Below are positions 18,303 through 28,053 of a stretch of 64,000 nt of DNA, in pieces; the stretch's first letter is position 1; each line of letters starts with the position of its first letter. Source of the DNA: an uncultured Brachyspira sp. (GTDB lineage Bacteria > Spirochaetota > Brachyspiria > Brachyspirales > Brachyspiraceae); the NCBI RefSeq assembly GCF_910588665.1, contig NZ_CAJUPR010000003.1, positions 178,812 to 242,811 on the forward strand, written 5' to 3'. The position numbers were made by a program, and so were the translations under genes. The notes beneath the pieces were generated by a model. The model had not been told where the DNA came from, ran no database searches, and saw only the letters and a list, made by a program, of their open reading frames with translations.

Positions 18303-20408
18303 TTATTTTACGCCGTTATTTATTTTACCTTGTAAAGACATATTAACAAGTCCTTGTATATCTATAATAAGAGCTATTTTTCCATCTCCTAGTATAGTAC
18401 CTCCCGCTATTCCTGCATGCTTGCTGAAAGCAGAATCTAAAGATTTAATAACTACCTGCTGCTGATCTAAAAGTTCATCAACAAATATAGCGCATTTTCT
18501 ATAACCCGCTTCTACAACAACTACTATGCCGTCTTCTATATTTTCAACTTGAGTATCTATTTCAAAAACTTTATGAAGTCTAATCAAAGGAAGATATTCA
18601 TCTCTGATTTTTATCATCTCTCCTTTTCCTTCAAAAGGCTTTACTTGATCATTTTTTACTTTTATCTGCTCTATAATAGAAATTAAAGGCATAATATATA
18701 TTTGCTTACCCAAAGCAAAAGTAATACCTTCGATAATTGCTAATGTAAGAGGAAGTTTAATAATGAAAGTGCTTCCCTGTCCCTCAGTGGATTTAATTTC
18801 TATTTTGCCTTTCATTTTTTCTACATTAGCTCTCACAACATCCATACCAACACCTCTTCCTGATATATCCGTTATCTTTTCGGCTGTAGAAAGACCAGGA
18901 CTAAATATTGTTCTGTATATTTCTATATCCGAATATTTACCGTCTTTAGAAAGAAGACCCTTTTCAACAGCCTTATTAAATATTCTTTCCTTATTTAATC
19001 CATTGCCGTCATCGGATACTTCTATAATAACATGACCTTCCTGATGAGCGGCAGACATTATGATAGTTCCGAATTCAGGCTTGCCTCTTGCGATTCTTTC
19101 TTCTTTAGTTTTTTCTATGCCATGATCCATAGAGTTTCTTATAATATGCTTAAGAGGATCCGATAACTGCTCAAGCATATTTTTATCTATTTCTGTTGTT
19201 TCTCCTTTTAATACTAATTTTACTTCTTTATTTAATTCTAAATTTAAATCTCTTACATATCTATGGAACTGGGTAAATATAGGTCCTATAGGCATCATTC
19301 TAATATTCATAACTTCTTCTTGTATTTGCCTAGAAGTTCTATCCATTGAGCTTACCGCCTCTTTCAATCCGTTATCTATATCTAAACTTTGAGTAAGCTG
19401 CATTATTCTGGATTGAGCTATAACAAGCTCTCCGATTAAATTCATTAAGCTATCCAGTTTTCTAGTATCAACTCTAACAGTGGAAGGTGCCTGTACTTTT
19501 GCTGCGGTCTTAGGAGCGGCGGCGGGTGGTTTATTAGCAGTAGCAGAAGTTTTTTCTTCAGGTTTTAATTCTTCTTTAACTTTTTTTTCTGCAGACTGAT
19601 TATTAACTTGTTCATCATCATCTTTTATATCCGACTTCATATTTATGATATTAATATCATTATCATCTATTACAAATAAGAAAATGTTCTGTACCTGTTC
19701 TTCCTGAGCATTTGTTTCAAAATTCAGAGAAAACTGAGTGTAGCATACATAAGGATCTTCAAGATTTAAAATCGTAGGCAGGCTATGACATTCTATTTTT
19801 AAATTACTTATAGTACCTATAGCTTTAAGATCATTTAAAAACATAAGAGGGTCTATACCATTATCAAAAATTGTAGCTTTAAAACCCATCTCAATATGAA
19901 AAGAATTCTCACCTACTGAAGCGGCGGCTTCTTCTTGTTTTTCTTCTTCATCCTTTTTAGGTTCTTCTTTTTTAATTTCTGGTGCAGTTTTTTGAACTTG
20001 TGCAGCAGGTATTTCATTGCCGTCGGCTATAGCCTTTATTTTAGCTTTAAGCGAATCTATATTATCAACTCCTTCTGTTTCGCTTTTTCCATCAACTATA
20101 TTTTGCAGCATTAACTTAACGGTATCTAAAAACTCAAGCAGCACAGTTATCATTTGCGGAGTTACATCCAGTTTTCCGCCTCTTACCTTTTCTAATAAGT
20201 TTTCGGCAACATGGTTTAATTCACTCATTATTGTAAAGCCTACAGTACCTGCCGAAGATTTAAGAGTATGAGCACTCCTAAATATTTTATTCAAAAGATC
20301 TTCATCGCTCTTATTATCTTCTAAAAGAACAAGATCGTTTTCAAGACCTTCTACAATTTCATTAGCCTCACTTAAAAATATCGAAATAAATTCATCACTA
20401 TCAAACAT
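18303..20408 (-). CDS. cheA: Chemotaxis histidine kinase CheA
   Basis: Central kinase that phosphorylates CheY and CheB. The N-terminal HPt domain carries His47 in RSAHTLKSSAGT. A charged linker and a middle domain (about 170-270, likely response-regulator docking) precede a second low-complexity Lys/Glu/Ala/Pro linker. Next come the dimerisation domain, the ATPase domain (HIIRNSMDHGIE, DDGNGL, GRGVGMDVV) and a C-terminal CheW-like domain. At 701 residues it is complete. Confidence 0.96.
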   Translation of the reverse strand: MFDSDEFISIFLSEANEIVEGLENDLVLLEDNKSDEDLLNKIFRSAHTLKSSAGTVGFTIMSELNHVAENLLEKVRGGKLDVTPQMITVLLEFLDTVKLMLQNIVDGKSETEGVDNIDSLKAKIKAIADGNEIPAAQVQKTAPEIKKEEPKKDEEEKQEEAAASVGENSFHIEMGFKATIFDNGIDPLMFLNDLKAIGTISNLKIECHSLPTILNLEDPYVCYTQFSLNFETNAQEEQVQNIFLFVIDDNDINIINMKSDIKDDDEQVNNQSAEKKVKEELKPEEKTSATANKPPAAAPKTAAKVQAPSTVRVDTRKLDSLMNLIGELVIAQSRIMQLTQSLDIDNGLKEAVSSMDRTSRQIQEEVMNIRMMPIGPIFTQFHRYVRDLNLELNKEVKLVLKGETTEIDKNMLEQLSDPLKHIIRNSMDHGIEKTKEERIARGKPEFGTIIMSAAHQEGHVIIEVSDDGNGLNKERIFNKAVEKGLLSKDGKYSDIEIYRTIFSPGLSTAEKITDISGRGVGMDVVRANVEKMKGKIEIKSTEGQGSTFIIKLPLTLAIIEGITFALGKQIYIMPLISIIEQIKVKNDQVKPFEGKGEMIKIRDEYLPLIRLHKVFEIDTQVENIEDGIVVVVEAGYRKCAIFVDELLDQQQVVIKSLDSAFSKHAGIAGGTILGDGKIALIIDIQGLVNMSLQGKINNGVK

Positions 20409-20465
20409 ATTGCACCTCTGCCTTTAATAAAATACTTATTATATAAATAATAAGATGGTTAGAAA

Positions 20466-20834
20466 TCAGTTTAAAAAACGCTTTACCACGTCTAAAAGCT
20501 GAGTTGGGTTAAACGGCTTTACCAACCATCCGCTGGCTCCTGCAGCTTTACCCTCCATTTTTTTCTCATCCTGAGATTCTGTTGTAAGCATAAGAATAGG
20601 GGTATATTTATGCTGATCTACCTTTCTTACATGCTTAATGAATTCTATACCGTCCATTTTAGGCATGTTAAGATCGGTTATTATCATATCAACATTAGGA
20701 GTTTTTCCTAGAACCTCTAAACCTGTAGTGCCGTCATCTGCGGACACTACGGTATAGCTTCCTTTTTTTAAGGTATATTCAACAGACGCTCTAGCTGTAT
20801 TTGAATCATCTACAATTAGTATTGTTTTAGCCAT
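20466..20834 (-). CDS. cheY: Chemotaxis response regulator CheY
   Basis: Single receiver domain of 122 residues that carries the signal to the flagellar motor. Asp9/Asp10 (VDDS), the phospho-acceptor Asp54 (ITDLNMPKMDG), Thr84 and Lys106 (VKPFNP) are all in place. It lies between the STAS gene and cheA. Confidence 0.94.
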   Translation of the reverse strand: MAKTILIVDDSNTARASVEYTLKKGSYTVVSADDGTTGLEVLGKTPNVDMIITDLNMPKMDGIEFIKHVRKVDQHKYTPILMLTTESQDEKKMEGKAAGASGWLVKPFNPTQLLDVVKRFLN

Positions 20835-20853
20835 ACATGTAACCTCTTATTCA

Positions 20854-21117
20854 TTAATTATTTTTATCATTAATTATTTGTAAATAGTCTAGAAATAACT
20901 TATCCATACCCTCTACTATAAGTTTTTTTTGATTTTTAGCAAGTTCTTTTTTCATAGAATATAATATTTGAAGACCTGCCAAATCCACATGGGCATCTCC
21001 GTCGCAATTAAACTTCACAGTTATATCGTCATTATAATCAGCACCTTTTATGACATTCTTAAAATATTTACTCATAGTCCTTATATTAAGATTATCATTT
21101 ATTTCTATAACCGACAT
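20854..21117 (-). CDS. STAS-domain protein of the chemotaxis operon
   Basis: A small protein of 87 residues matching a single STAS domain, the fold of anti-sigma-factor antagonists and of some chemotaxis-associated proteins. The position of the usual phosphorylated Ser (DSSGL type) reads VDLAGLQIL, so classical serine phosphorylation looks impossible. It lies 20 bp before cheY, suggesting a scaffolding or partner-switch role in this chemotaxis system, which is inference. Confidence 0.78.
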   Translation of the reverse strand: MSVIEINDNLNIRTMSKYFKNVIKGADYNDDITVKFNCDGDAHVDLAGLQILYSMKKELAKNQKKLIVEGMDKLFLDYLQIINDKNN

Positions 21118-21139
21118 AAATACATACCTCCATTTTTTA

Positions 21140-23095
21140 TTAAAACATAGTAAAATCGCCGCTGTCAGCTCCTACATCTATATCTATATCGACATTCGGC
21201 GCATCTTCTCCAGATAAAATACTATTGGCAATAGCTCTTTCTTTTTTTATTGTATAAGAGTTAACTATATCTAAATATTTATCACTTTCTATTTTCCAAT
21301 TATCTATGCCAAGCAAATGATAATATTCATTTTTCTTATCTCTTATAACATTTCTCATACTATTAAAAATCTCTATTATCTCATTAATCTTGGTAAGCAA
21401 AGTAGTTAATGAACTTAAATCCATTAAAGTTTTATCTATAAGATTGAATAATTCATCAGCATAACTGTCCAATCTTTTAATATTATTATTAATAATATAT
21501 TTAGACTCATCTAAACGCCTGCTTACGCTATCCGTCATAGATTCTATAAAACTATGCTCACTTGACTGCTGATTTATATTAGATTTAAATTTATTAATGG
21601 AACTGAATATAGCAGATTTAATATTATGAAACTGTTCTAAGCAGGTATCCACAGTATCCGTTATATTTGTGGCTATAGATTCAACGCTTTCTATAGAAAA
21701 AGTCTGTGAATTATTAAATATATTGCTGTTTTTTTCCAATTCTATTTTAGCCAGAAAATTAATTGAATTAAATGTCTTTGCAATATTTTTAGTTTCTAAG
21801 AACATACTTTCAAGCTCTTCTATTGAATCTATTATAGCTATATTGCTGTCAGATATTCTGTATTTATTTGTTAAAAACAATTTAAAGTTTTCCAAATAAA
21901 GCTTTATAAATCCCATATACTCATTGAATAATGACTCGCATACTGTAAAAGGAAATTCAGATTTTCCAGTTTCTCCTCCTATCATATATTCAACTATTAC
22001 AGTTCTGTCTGAAGTGATATCATTCAAAGAATCTTTTAATCCCTTTAGGCTTTTATATATGTCGGAATTAAGGGAACTTATTTCTTCATATATAGATTTG
22101 AAGTTTTCTATAATCAGCGTAAGAACAATATCATCAAAGGTAAGCAAATCCAAAAGCTTATGCTCTAAAGTACGGTTTTCTTCTTTTTCTAAATCATCTG
22201 CATCCATAATCTCAGCTTGTTTTCCGTAATAATCAATGAAATTCCTATTTTCATAAACTATAGAATTTATAGACTCTATAATATGCTCTGTCTGCTGTCT
22301 TACAATATCTTCGCGGGGAAGAATCATCATTACTTCAAATATAAAATCATAAGTATTATCAACCCTTGATATTATATCTGATATTATATTAGAAAATACT
22401 GAAAAAGAATTAACCATATTATTATGCTCTTTATCAAGCTGTTCTTTCATAATAGTAAAATTCTGTCTTTGAAGTTCATTAGTTTTAAGTATTTCGGTTT
22501 TAAATGATTCAAATCTTATAAAGAGTTCCTTTCCGATTCTATTCATTTGATCTGCCTGTTCATTTGATGTTTCAGACATTTTTATTATATTTTTTGATAT
22601 CTCGCCGAAAGCTTTTCCGCCTGCTCCGTATTTTGAAGATATTATAATAGCATTAAGAGAATAAACTTTAATTTGGTCAGCCAGCATTCTTATTTGTTCT
22701 ATAGAGTCCATTATATTGCTTGTTCTGCCTACATCTTCAACTAAAGAATCCGACAATTCATTATCCTGAGATATAAAACTCTGCATTCTGTCAAATGATC
22801 TGAAAAAATCTTCCTGATTCTCCTCAAGATCATTTGAGAAATTTTTTTCTCCATTTTCCTTATTGGTAAAGTATGATAAAAGACTATTGGCTTTTTCGTT
22901 TTCGTTTTTCATTTCCTGTTCTATAATAGGAAATTTTTCGCCTATAAAACTATATACTCTTCCAACTTCTTCTAAAAAAGAGGATATATCTTTTATGGTT
23001 GTTTCCAGTATTGCAGAATAATCAAGAATATCCTGCCTAATGCCGTTGTCTATAATATTAGCTGCCGCCACTTTGTATGACTTCCTAGAACTCAT
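21140..23095 (-). CDS. Cytosolic MCP-like coiled-coil protein, first gene of the che operon
   Basis: A 651-residue protein without a signal peptide or transmembrane helix. Most of it is predicted amphipathic helix. Residues about 130-200 (IRMLADQIKVYSLNAIIIS, then GKAFGEISKNI) resemble the signalling hairpin of methyl-accepting chemotaxis proteins, so it may be a soluble receptor or CheA regulator. The C-terminus is acidic (DVDIDIDVGAD). It is the promoter-proximal gene, 22 bp before the STAS gene. Ligand and exact role are unknown. Confidence 0.7.
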   Translation of the reverse strand: MSSRKSYKVAAANIIDNGIRQDILDYSAILETTIKDISSFLEEVGRVYSFIGEKFPIIEQEMKNENEKANSLLSYFTNKENGEKNFSNDLEENQEDFFRSFDRMQSFISQDNELSDSLVEDVGRTSNIMDSIEQIRMLADQIKVYSLNAIIISSKYGAGGKAFGEISKNIIKMSETSNEQADQMNRIGKELFIRFESFKTEILKTNELQRQNFTIMKEQLDKEHNNMVNSFSVFSNIISDIISRVDNTYDFIFEVMMILPREDIVRQQTEHIIESINSIVYENRNFIDYYGKQAEIMDADDLEKEENRTLEHKLLDLLTFDDIVLTLIIENFKSIYEEISSLNSDIYKSLKGLKDSLNDITSDRTVIVEYMIGGETGKSEFPFTVCESLFNEYMGFIKLYLENFKLFLTNKYRISDSNIAIIDSIEELESMFLETKNIAKTFNSINFLAKIELEKNSNIFNNSQTFSIESVESIATNITDTVDTCLEQFHNIKSAIFSSINKFKSNINQQSSEHSFIESMTDSVSRRLDESKYIINNNIKRLDSYADELFNLIDKTLMDLSSLTTLLTKINEIIEIFNSMRNVIRDKKNEYYHLLGIDNWKIESDKYLDIVNSYTIKKERAIANSILSGEDAPNVDIDIDVGADSGDFTMF

Positions 23096-23117
23096 AAATT
23101 TTATAAATTACATTTTA

Positions 23118-23146
23118 AATATAACATTTATTAACGATTTTTGCAA
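23118..23146 (-). promoter_or_regulatory. Promoter of the chemotaxis operon
   Basis: Minus strand TTGCAA (23141-23146), exactly 17 bp, then TATATT (23118-23123) with an upstream TG at the extended -10 position. It sits 23 bp before the first start codon. Nothing resembling a sigma28 site was recognised. Confidence 0.65.
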
Positions 23147-23199
23147 GTAAAATATTTAATTATACAATGAAAAACCAATTTATATTTATAATATATATT

Positions 23200-25092
23200 T
23201 TAATCTGTATTTAAAATTTTATTTTTTAAATATAGATATTCGGCAGTATAATATACTCTGTTCTGAGATTCCCTGTTTCCAAATCCGAAACTTCTTCCGC
23301 TTACAGCGAGTATCGGAGGAGCCTGTATTCTTTTTGCTATGCCGATGCCCATATATTGTTTCCACCATTTTTCCAAATCATCTATAAACTCAGAGCCGTT
23401 TTTAAAATATTTGCTTAATACACCTTTTTTGCATCCTATCCTTTCCTCCAATTTTCCTTCTATATAGAGATTTAGAATATCCTCTAATATCATTCTATTA
23501 AAAGATTCTGTTAAAAACTTAAATAAATAATCATGATAATCATATTTTATAGGATCTCCTTTTCCTTCATCTACCGCCTGTTCCGAAGAAAGTTCAGCAC
23601 TCGGTATAATATTTATAGTTCCTTCAGGTATTATCTTTTTGCCGAAAACTTTTTCATTAACATATTTTGATAATTCATATATTTGATGTTTCCATAAATC
23701 TGCCAAACATGCAAAAAAACCAGCCCCATCTCCGTACATAGTTGAATATCCTGCCATAGTTTCCGTTTTATTTGCATTGCAGGTAAATACTCCTCCGAAA
23801 CAAGCCGCTACCGCAGATAATATTCTGGAAGATCTGTCTCTCGCCTGTATATTTTCTATAATAAAAGAAGATGTTTTAAAATGATTTTCTACGCCTTCTT
23901 TTATAATAGGGGAGTTTTCTAACTGCATTACAGTATAATCCACAGATTCCTGTATGGGTATTATCATATAAGCGCATTTCAAATTGTCAGACAATGTTTT
24001 TGCAAGATTTTTGGTAGTGTCTGAATTAAACTTACTAGGCATATTAACAAGCAATACATTATCCTTTCCAATAGCATTTACATACATTGCAGATGATAAA
24101 GCGGAATCAATACCTCCTGATACTCCTATTACAACTTTATTAATGCCTATAGATTTTAAAAATTTCCTTATACCGTAAATAACTGTATCATATATAAGTT
24201 TATATTCGTCTTCTTCTTTTAATTCTGGTATTTTCGGAAAAATCTTATTTTTAATATCAATATCAATAAAATATAAACTCTCTTCATACCTGTTTCCTAT
24301 CAATAATAAATTACCTTTATTATCATAAACAGAGCTCACGCCGTCAAATGTATAAACAGTTTTCCCGTTATTCTGTATTCCTATATTATTAATATATACA
24401 AGCGGAGTATTATGTTTTTTAGCGGTTTCTTCATATATTTTTAAGTATTTAGTTTTTTTATCCAAAGTATAAGGAGAACTTGATATATTTATAAATAAAT
24501 CCGTATCTTTATTTGAATTTATAATATCTATAGGAGAAAATGAATAGTTATGGCTGCAAATATCTTCGCATATAGTTAATCCCAATTTTATATTTACCCC
24601 GCCGCACTCTATTTCCAAAGGCTTTAAATAATCTTTTATATCTGCATTATTTTCAAATGCTAAATCTTTCAAACTAAAAAAGTGTCTTGCCTCTTCAAAT
24701 TCTTCATAGTTTGGTAATAATGATTTTATTATAAAAGGATATTCGGTTGTATTATTATGTATTAATTTACCGTCTTTAGCAATAAACATGGCATTGTATT
24801 TTCTTATTCTTCCATCAAAATTCTTTTTATTTTTATCGGAAGCAATATTTCCGAATATTACATATATTCCGTCGGAAGATTTTATTATTTCTTCTCCAAG
24901 CTCTTCGCATTCTTTTATAAAGCCCGTACTTTCCCACATATCCCCAATCATATATCCTGATATGCATAATTCAGGAAATATTACAATATCCGCATTTTCT
25001 TTTTTTGCCCTGCTTATGAAACTAATAATCCTTACAGCATTATCGCAAGGCATAGAGGGTACTATTTCCAATTGAGAAAGTGCTATCTTCAT
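23200..25092 (-). CDS. nadE: Glutamine-dependent NAD+ synthetase
   Basis: Amidates nicotinic acid adenine dinucleotide to NAD+. The N-terminal nitrilase-type glutaminase domain (about 1-270) has Glu in FPELCISGY and the nucleophile Cys in LTICEDIC. The C-terminal ATP pyrophosphatase domain has SGGIDSALSSAMY. At 630 residues it is a full two-domain enzyme able to use glutamine. GGAGG lies 7 bp before the ATG. It is monocistronic. Confidence 0.95.
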   Translation of the reverse strand: MKIALSQLEIVPSMPCDNAVRIISFISRAKKENADIVIFPELCISGYMIGDMWESTGFIKECEELGEEIIKSSDGIYVIFGNIASDKNKKNFDGRIRKYNAMFIAKDGKLIHNNTTEYPFIIKSLLPNYEEFEEARHFFSLKDLAFENNADIKDYLKPLEIECGGVNIKLGLTICEDICSHNYSFSPIDIINSNKDTDLFINISSSPYTLDKKTKYLKIYEETAKKHNTPLVYINNIGIQNNGKTVYTFDGVSSVYDNKGNLLLIGNRYEESLYFIDIDIKNKIFPKIPELKEEDEYKLIYDTVIYGIRKFLKSIGINKVVIGVSGGIDSALSSAMYVNAIGKDNVLLVNMPSKFNSDTTKNLAKTLSDNLKCAYMIIPIQESVDYTVMQLENSPIIKEGVENHFKTSSFIIENIQARDRSSRILSAVAACFGGVFTCNANKTETMAGYSTMYGDGAGFFACLADLWKHQIYELSKYVNEKVFGKKIIPEGTINIIPSAELSSEQAVDEGKGDPIKYDYHDYLFKFLTESFNRMILEDILNLYIEGKLEERIGCKKGVLSKYFKNGSEFIDDLEKWWKQYMGIGIAKRIQAPPILAVSGRSFGFGNRESQNRVYYTAEYLYLKNKILNTD

Positions 25093-25395
25093 AAATAAAC
25101 CTCCAATATTTGCTATTATAAAATATAATAATATTAATAAAGAAAAAATACAATAAACCGTATATTAATTATAATAAAATAATTTATTATTTTTTATTGT
25201 TGCTAATAAAAATTGCTTTATTATTGCTATAAATACTCATTATTATTTTATTTCTTTAATCATGTTATTTTTTATCTGTATAAAAAATAACAATTAAATC
25301 AAATAATTAAATATAATACAAAAAATAAGTAATAATAAAAAATAAAAGCATAGCATAAATAATAATATTAATAATATAAAAGAGAGTCATATAAA
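25093..25395. other. Intergenic region nadE to flavoprotein, holding repeat copy A
   Basis: A 303-bp gap, extremely AT-rich. Apart from the 139-bp repeat at 25217-25355 I see no gene, RNA or convincing promoter. Confidence 0.6.
25217..25355 (+). repeat. 139-bp MITE-like repeat, copy A
   Basis: By eye this segment matches the reverse complement of 28054-28192 over its full 139 bp with three mismatches. Its core (25264-25291) is a perfect hairpin: 12-bp arms GTTATTTTTTAT/ATAAAAAATAAC around CTGT. It encodes nothing. The sharp boundaries and inverted second copy suggest a small non-autonomous mobile element, although no transposase is present. Confidence 0.85.
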
Positions 25396-25983
25396 ATGAG
25401 AAGAAAAGATTTCATATTTGAAGACAGAGAAGAGATTGACAGAATATTAAACTCTATAGAATTTGCGGTTATAGCATTACCAGATATTATACCTTATGCC
25501 GTTCCTATAAGTTTCTGTTCAAAGAATAATGAAATATATATGCATGGAGCTATGTCCGGAAGAAAATATGAAATTTTAAAAAATAATCCAGAAGTTTCAT
25601 TTACAGCATCAAAATTATATTCATATATACCATCAACATTTATGAATAATAATATGATTCCCACTCAATTTTTCTTTTCAATATTTGCTTACGGAAAATT
25701 TGAAAAGATAATAGATGTTGAAAAAAGAAGAGAAATATTATATGAATTGGTAAAAAAATATGAACCTGATAATAAAAACTTATCAATAGATAGTAAAATG
25801 TTTAACTATTCTCAGAATAACATGTTAACAGGAGTTATAAAAATATATAATATTACGGCAAAGGCTAAATTCGGGCAAAATATGACGGATAATGAAATTA
25901 AAATGATAATTGATGATTTAAAAATAAGAGGTGAAAAAACAGATATGGATACAATAGATATGATAAATAAAGTCAGAAAATGA
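25396..25983 (+). CDS. Pyridoxamine 5'-phosphate oxidase-fold flavoprotein (NimA-like)
   Basis: A 195-residue protein resembling the FMN-binding split-barrel family that includes NimA-type nitroreductases. It begins MRRKDFIFEDREEIDRIL and contains AVPISFC and MHGAMSGRKYEILKNNPEVSF, typical of that group. Substrate unknown. It lies right after repeat copy A, which probably holds or displaces its promoter, and is followed by a hairpin and a cyclic-nucleotide-domain gene. Confidence 0.75.
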   Translation: MRRKDFIFEDREEIDRILNSIEFAVIALPDIIPYAVPISFCSKNNEIYMHGAMSGRKYEILKNNPEVSFTASKLYSYIPSTFMNNNMIPTQFFFSIFAYGKFEKIIDVEKRREILYELVKKYEPDNKNLSIDSKMFNYSQNNMLTGVIKIYNITAKAKFGQNMTDNEIKMIIDDLKIRGEKTDMDTIDMINKVRK

Positions 25984-26015
25984 TAAAAATAACTTGAAAA
26001 AAGTATTATAAGTGA

Positions 26016-26051
26016 TAGAATAAAAACAAAATGATCTTTTAATTTATTCTA
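26016..26051. terminator. Possible hairpin after the flavoprotein gene
   Basis: Perfect 9-bp arms TAGAATAAA and TTTATTCTA around an 18-base loop, 33 bp after the stop codon. No T-tract follows, so it could instead be a protein-binding palindrome. Confidence 0.35.
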
Positions 26052-26090
26052 TGAAACTTTAGAATAATAAAATTAATTGAGGAAAAATTA

Positions 26091-27077
26091 ATGCAGACAA
26101 GAGTATATAAAGCAGGTTCTATAGTATATTTCACAGGCGATACTTCAGACAGAGTTTATATTTTAAAGCAGGGTCAGGCTCAAAGTATATTTTTATCAGA
26201 GGAAACAGGTTATGAAACCAGAGAACTTATAAATATGGGTGAATTTTTTGGAGTAAAAAGCATACTAGGTACTTATCCTCAAGAAGATACTGTTCAATGC
26301 TTAACTGATTGTGTTGTTATTATTATTACATATGAAGAGTTTGAAAGCTTAATAGAAAAAAATAAACCAATTATAATAAAGATGTTAAAAGTATTTTCAA
26401 ATCAGCTTAGAAGAATCAATAAAAGAGTAAGAGAGCTTGTTGACAATGATATCGGCGAAGACGGTCAGGATCCTCTGGAAGGTTTGTACGGCATAGGAGA
26501 GTTTTATTTTAAAAATAAAAAATACAGAAACGCACTTTATGCTTATAAAAGGTATATGCAGTATGCCGATGAAGATTCTGCATTTTACAACACGGCAAAT
26601 GGAAAAATAGAAGAATGTAAAGAGGAATTAGATATTACAGATGACAGTGATATAGCCCCTCCCATATCAAATACTCCTGCTTCAAGCCTGAAGACTCAGA
26701 ATCAGACAAAAATAGCTGATCCTGAATATAATAAAGCATTGGATCTATATAATAATAATGATTATGTTAATTCTCTGAAAACATTTAATAGTTTAATTAA
26801 AAATACAGATTCTGCAGTTGCTGAAAACTCCATATTTTATATGGGAAAATGTTATTATAATTTAAATAGATACGATAATGCTTCAACAGTATTGTTATCT
26901 GCAATAAAAAAATATCCTAAATCTTCAAATGTTAAAGAAGCCATTCTTTATTTGGCAAAAAACTGTGAAGCTAGCGGGGATAAAACTAAGGCAAAGGCTT
27001 ATTATCAAAAGGTTATTTCAATGCCTCCTATGGATAATTTTTCAAAAGAGGCTAATGCAAATATTTCAAAATTATGA
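26091..27077 (+). CDS. Cyclic-nucleotide-binding domain plus TPR protein
   Basis: A 328-residue protein. Residues about 1-115 form a Crp-type cyclic-nucleotide-binding barrel (YKAGSIVYFTGDTSDRVYIL and INMGEFFGVKS). After a short linker come tetratricopeptide-like repeats (YGIGEFYFKNKKYRNALYAY; YNKALDLYNNNDYVNSLKTF; FYMGKCYYNLNRYDNAST; YLAKNCEASGDKTKAKAYYQ). No DNA-binding domain is visible, so it is more likely a ligand-responsive scaffold than a regulator of transcription. Another such gene starts 24 bp downstream. Confidence 0.82.
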   Translation: MQTRVYKAGSIVYFTGDTSDRVYILKQGQAQSIFLSEETGYETRELINMGEFFGVKSILGTYPQEDTVQCLTDCVVIIITYEEFESLIEKNKPIIIKMLKVFSNQLRRINKRVRELVDNDIGEDGQDPLEGLYGIGEFYFKNKKYRNALYAYKRYMQYADEDSAFYNTANGKIEECKEELDITDDSDIAPPISNTPASSLKTQNQTKIADPEYNKALDLYNNNDYVNSLKTFNSLIKNTDSAVAENSIFYMGKCYYNLNRYDNASTVLLSAIKKYPKSSNVKEAILYLAKNCEASGDKTKAKAYYQKVISMPPMDNFSKEANANISKL

Positions 27078-27101
27078 TTTTAATTAAAAGGAATAGAGTA
27101 T

Positions 27102-27737
27102 ATGGATAATAATTTAGCTTCTCATACTAAAAAATATAATACCGATGATATCATATTTTTGGAATATGAAAAAGGAGATAAATTTTATATGGTTCAAAGC
27201 GGTTCAGTAAAAATTACTAAGGTTATTAAAGATGTTGAAAAATTATTAGACATAATTTATCCCGGAGAGTTTTTCGGAGAAATGGCTATATTGGAAGATA
27301 CAGCAAGAAGCGCTTCTGCAATAGCAAATGAGGATACGGTATTGCTTGAACTGAGAAAAGAAAACTTTCAATCCATATTAGCTAATAATACGGTTATGGC
27401 ATTAAAGCTATCTAAAACTTTTGCTAAAAGAATATTCGATTCCAAAAGAAGACTTTTAATACTGCAATTAAATGAAACCGATTTGAGAGTATATGACTGT
27501 CTTTTATTATTAGCAGAACTCCAGAATATACCAAGAGATCATTACTATGAACCTCAGGAATTAAATGCCACTATTAATGATATTGCAAACTGGTGCGGTA
27601 TTAAATCGGCTGATGTTCAGAAAGTTTTAAATACTTTAGTAAAAACGGGTAAAATCGATATAAGAACAAATACAATATATGTGAAAAACTTAAAAGAAAT
27701 TCAAAGACAAATTGATTTAAAGAGAAAGAAATCATGA
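27102..27737 (+). CDS. Crp/Fnr family transcription regulator
   Basis: A 211-residue protein with an N-terminal cyclic-nucleotide-binding barrel (EYEKGDKFYMVQSGSVKI, IYPGEFFGEMAILEDTARSA) and a C-terminal winged helix from about residue 150 (NATINDIANWCGIKSADVQK). There is no cysteine cluster as in Fnr. The conserved cAMP-contact segment is present in part (GEMAILEDTARSA), but the ligand is unknown. It is probably coexpressed with the preceding cyclic-nucleotide-domain/TPR gene. Confidence 0.85.
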   Translation: MDNNLASHTKKYNTDDIIFLEYEKGDKFYMVQSGSVKITKVIKDVEKLLDIIYPGEFFGEMAILEDTARSASAIANEDTVLLELRKENFQSILANNTVMALKLSKTFAKRIFDSKRRLLILQLNETDLRVYDCLLLLAELQNIPRDHYYEPQELNATINDIANWCGIKSADVQKVLNTLVKTGKIDIRTNTIYVKNLKEIQRQIDLKRKKS

Positions 27738-27810
27738 TTTTTTATTAATAATAAAATTACTTAAAAACTGATAACAATAAATTGCCATCAAAATTAAAAA
27801 AGAGGTTTAT

Positions 27811-28053
27811 ATGAAAAAAATTGTATTAATGGCTGATTGTATACTTTATTTAGTTTTAATGTTTTATACCCAGAAAAATCTGAAAATAAAATGCAATTCA
27901 TATTATATATAATATCTGGTAATAGTGAAGAAGTTTTAAATTATATAAATGATAAAAAAGTTAATATAAGTGCCAAAGTAGAAGATGGTATGACACCATT
28001 AATGTTTTCTATTATTTATAAGCAAAAGGTATTAAATAATAATTTATTATTGT
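27811..28053 (+). pseudogene. Ankyrin-repeat protein remnant, frameshifted and truncated
   Basis: The ATG at 27811 follows AGAGG and reads MKKIVLMADCILYLVLMFY, like a signal peptide, but stops at 27910. In the -1 frame the sequence continues with one ankyrin-like unit (SGNSEEVLNYINDKKVNI, then EDGMTPLMFSII) until about 28034. Homology then stops at the boundary of repeat copy B. I read this as a gene broken by a frameshift and by insertion of, or deletion next to, the repeat; no downstream half is seen. Confidence 0.72.
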
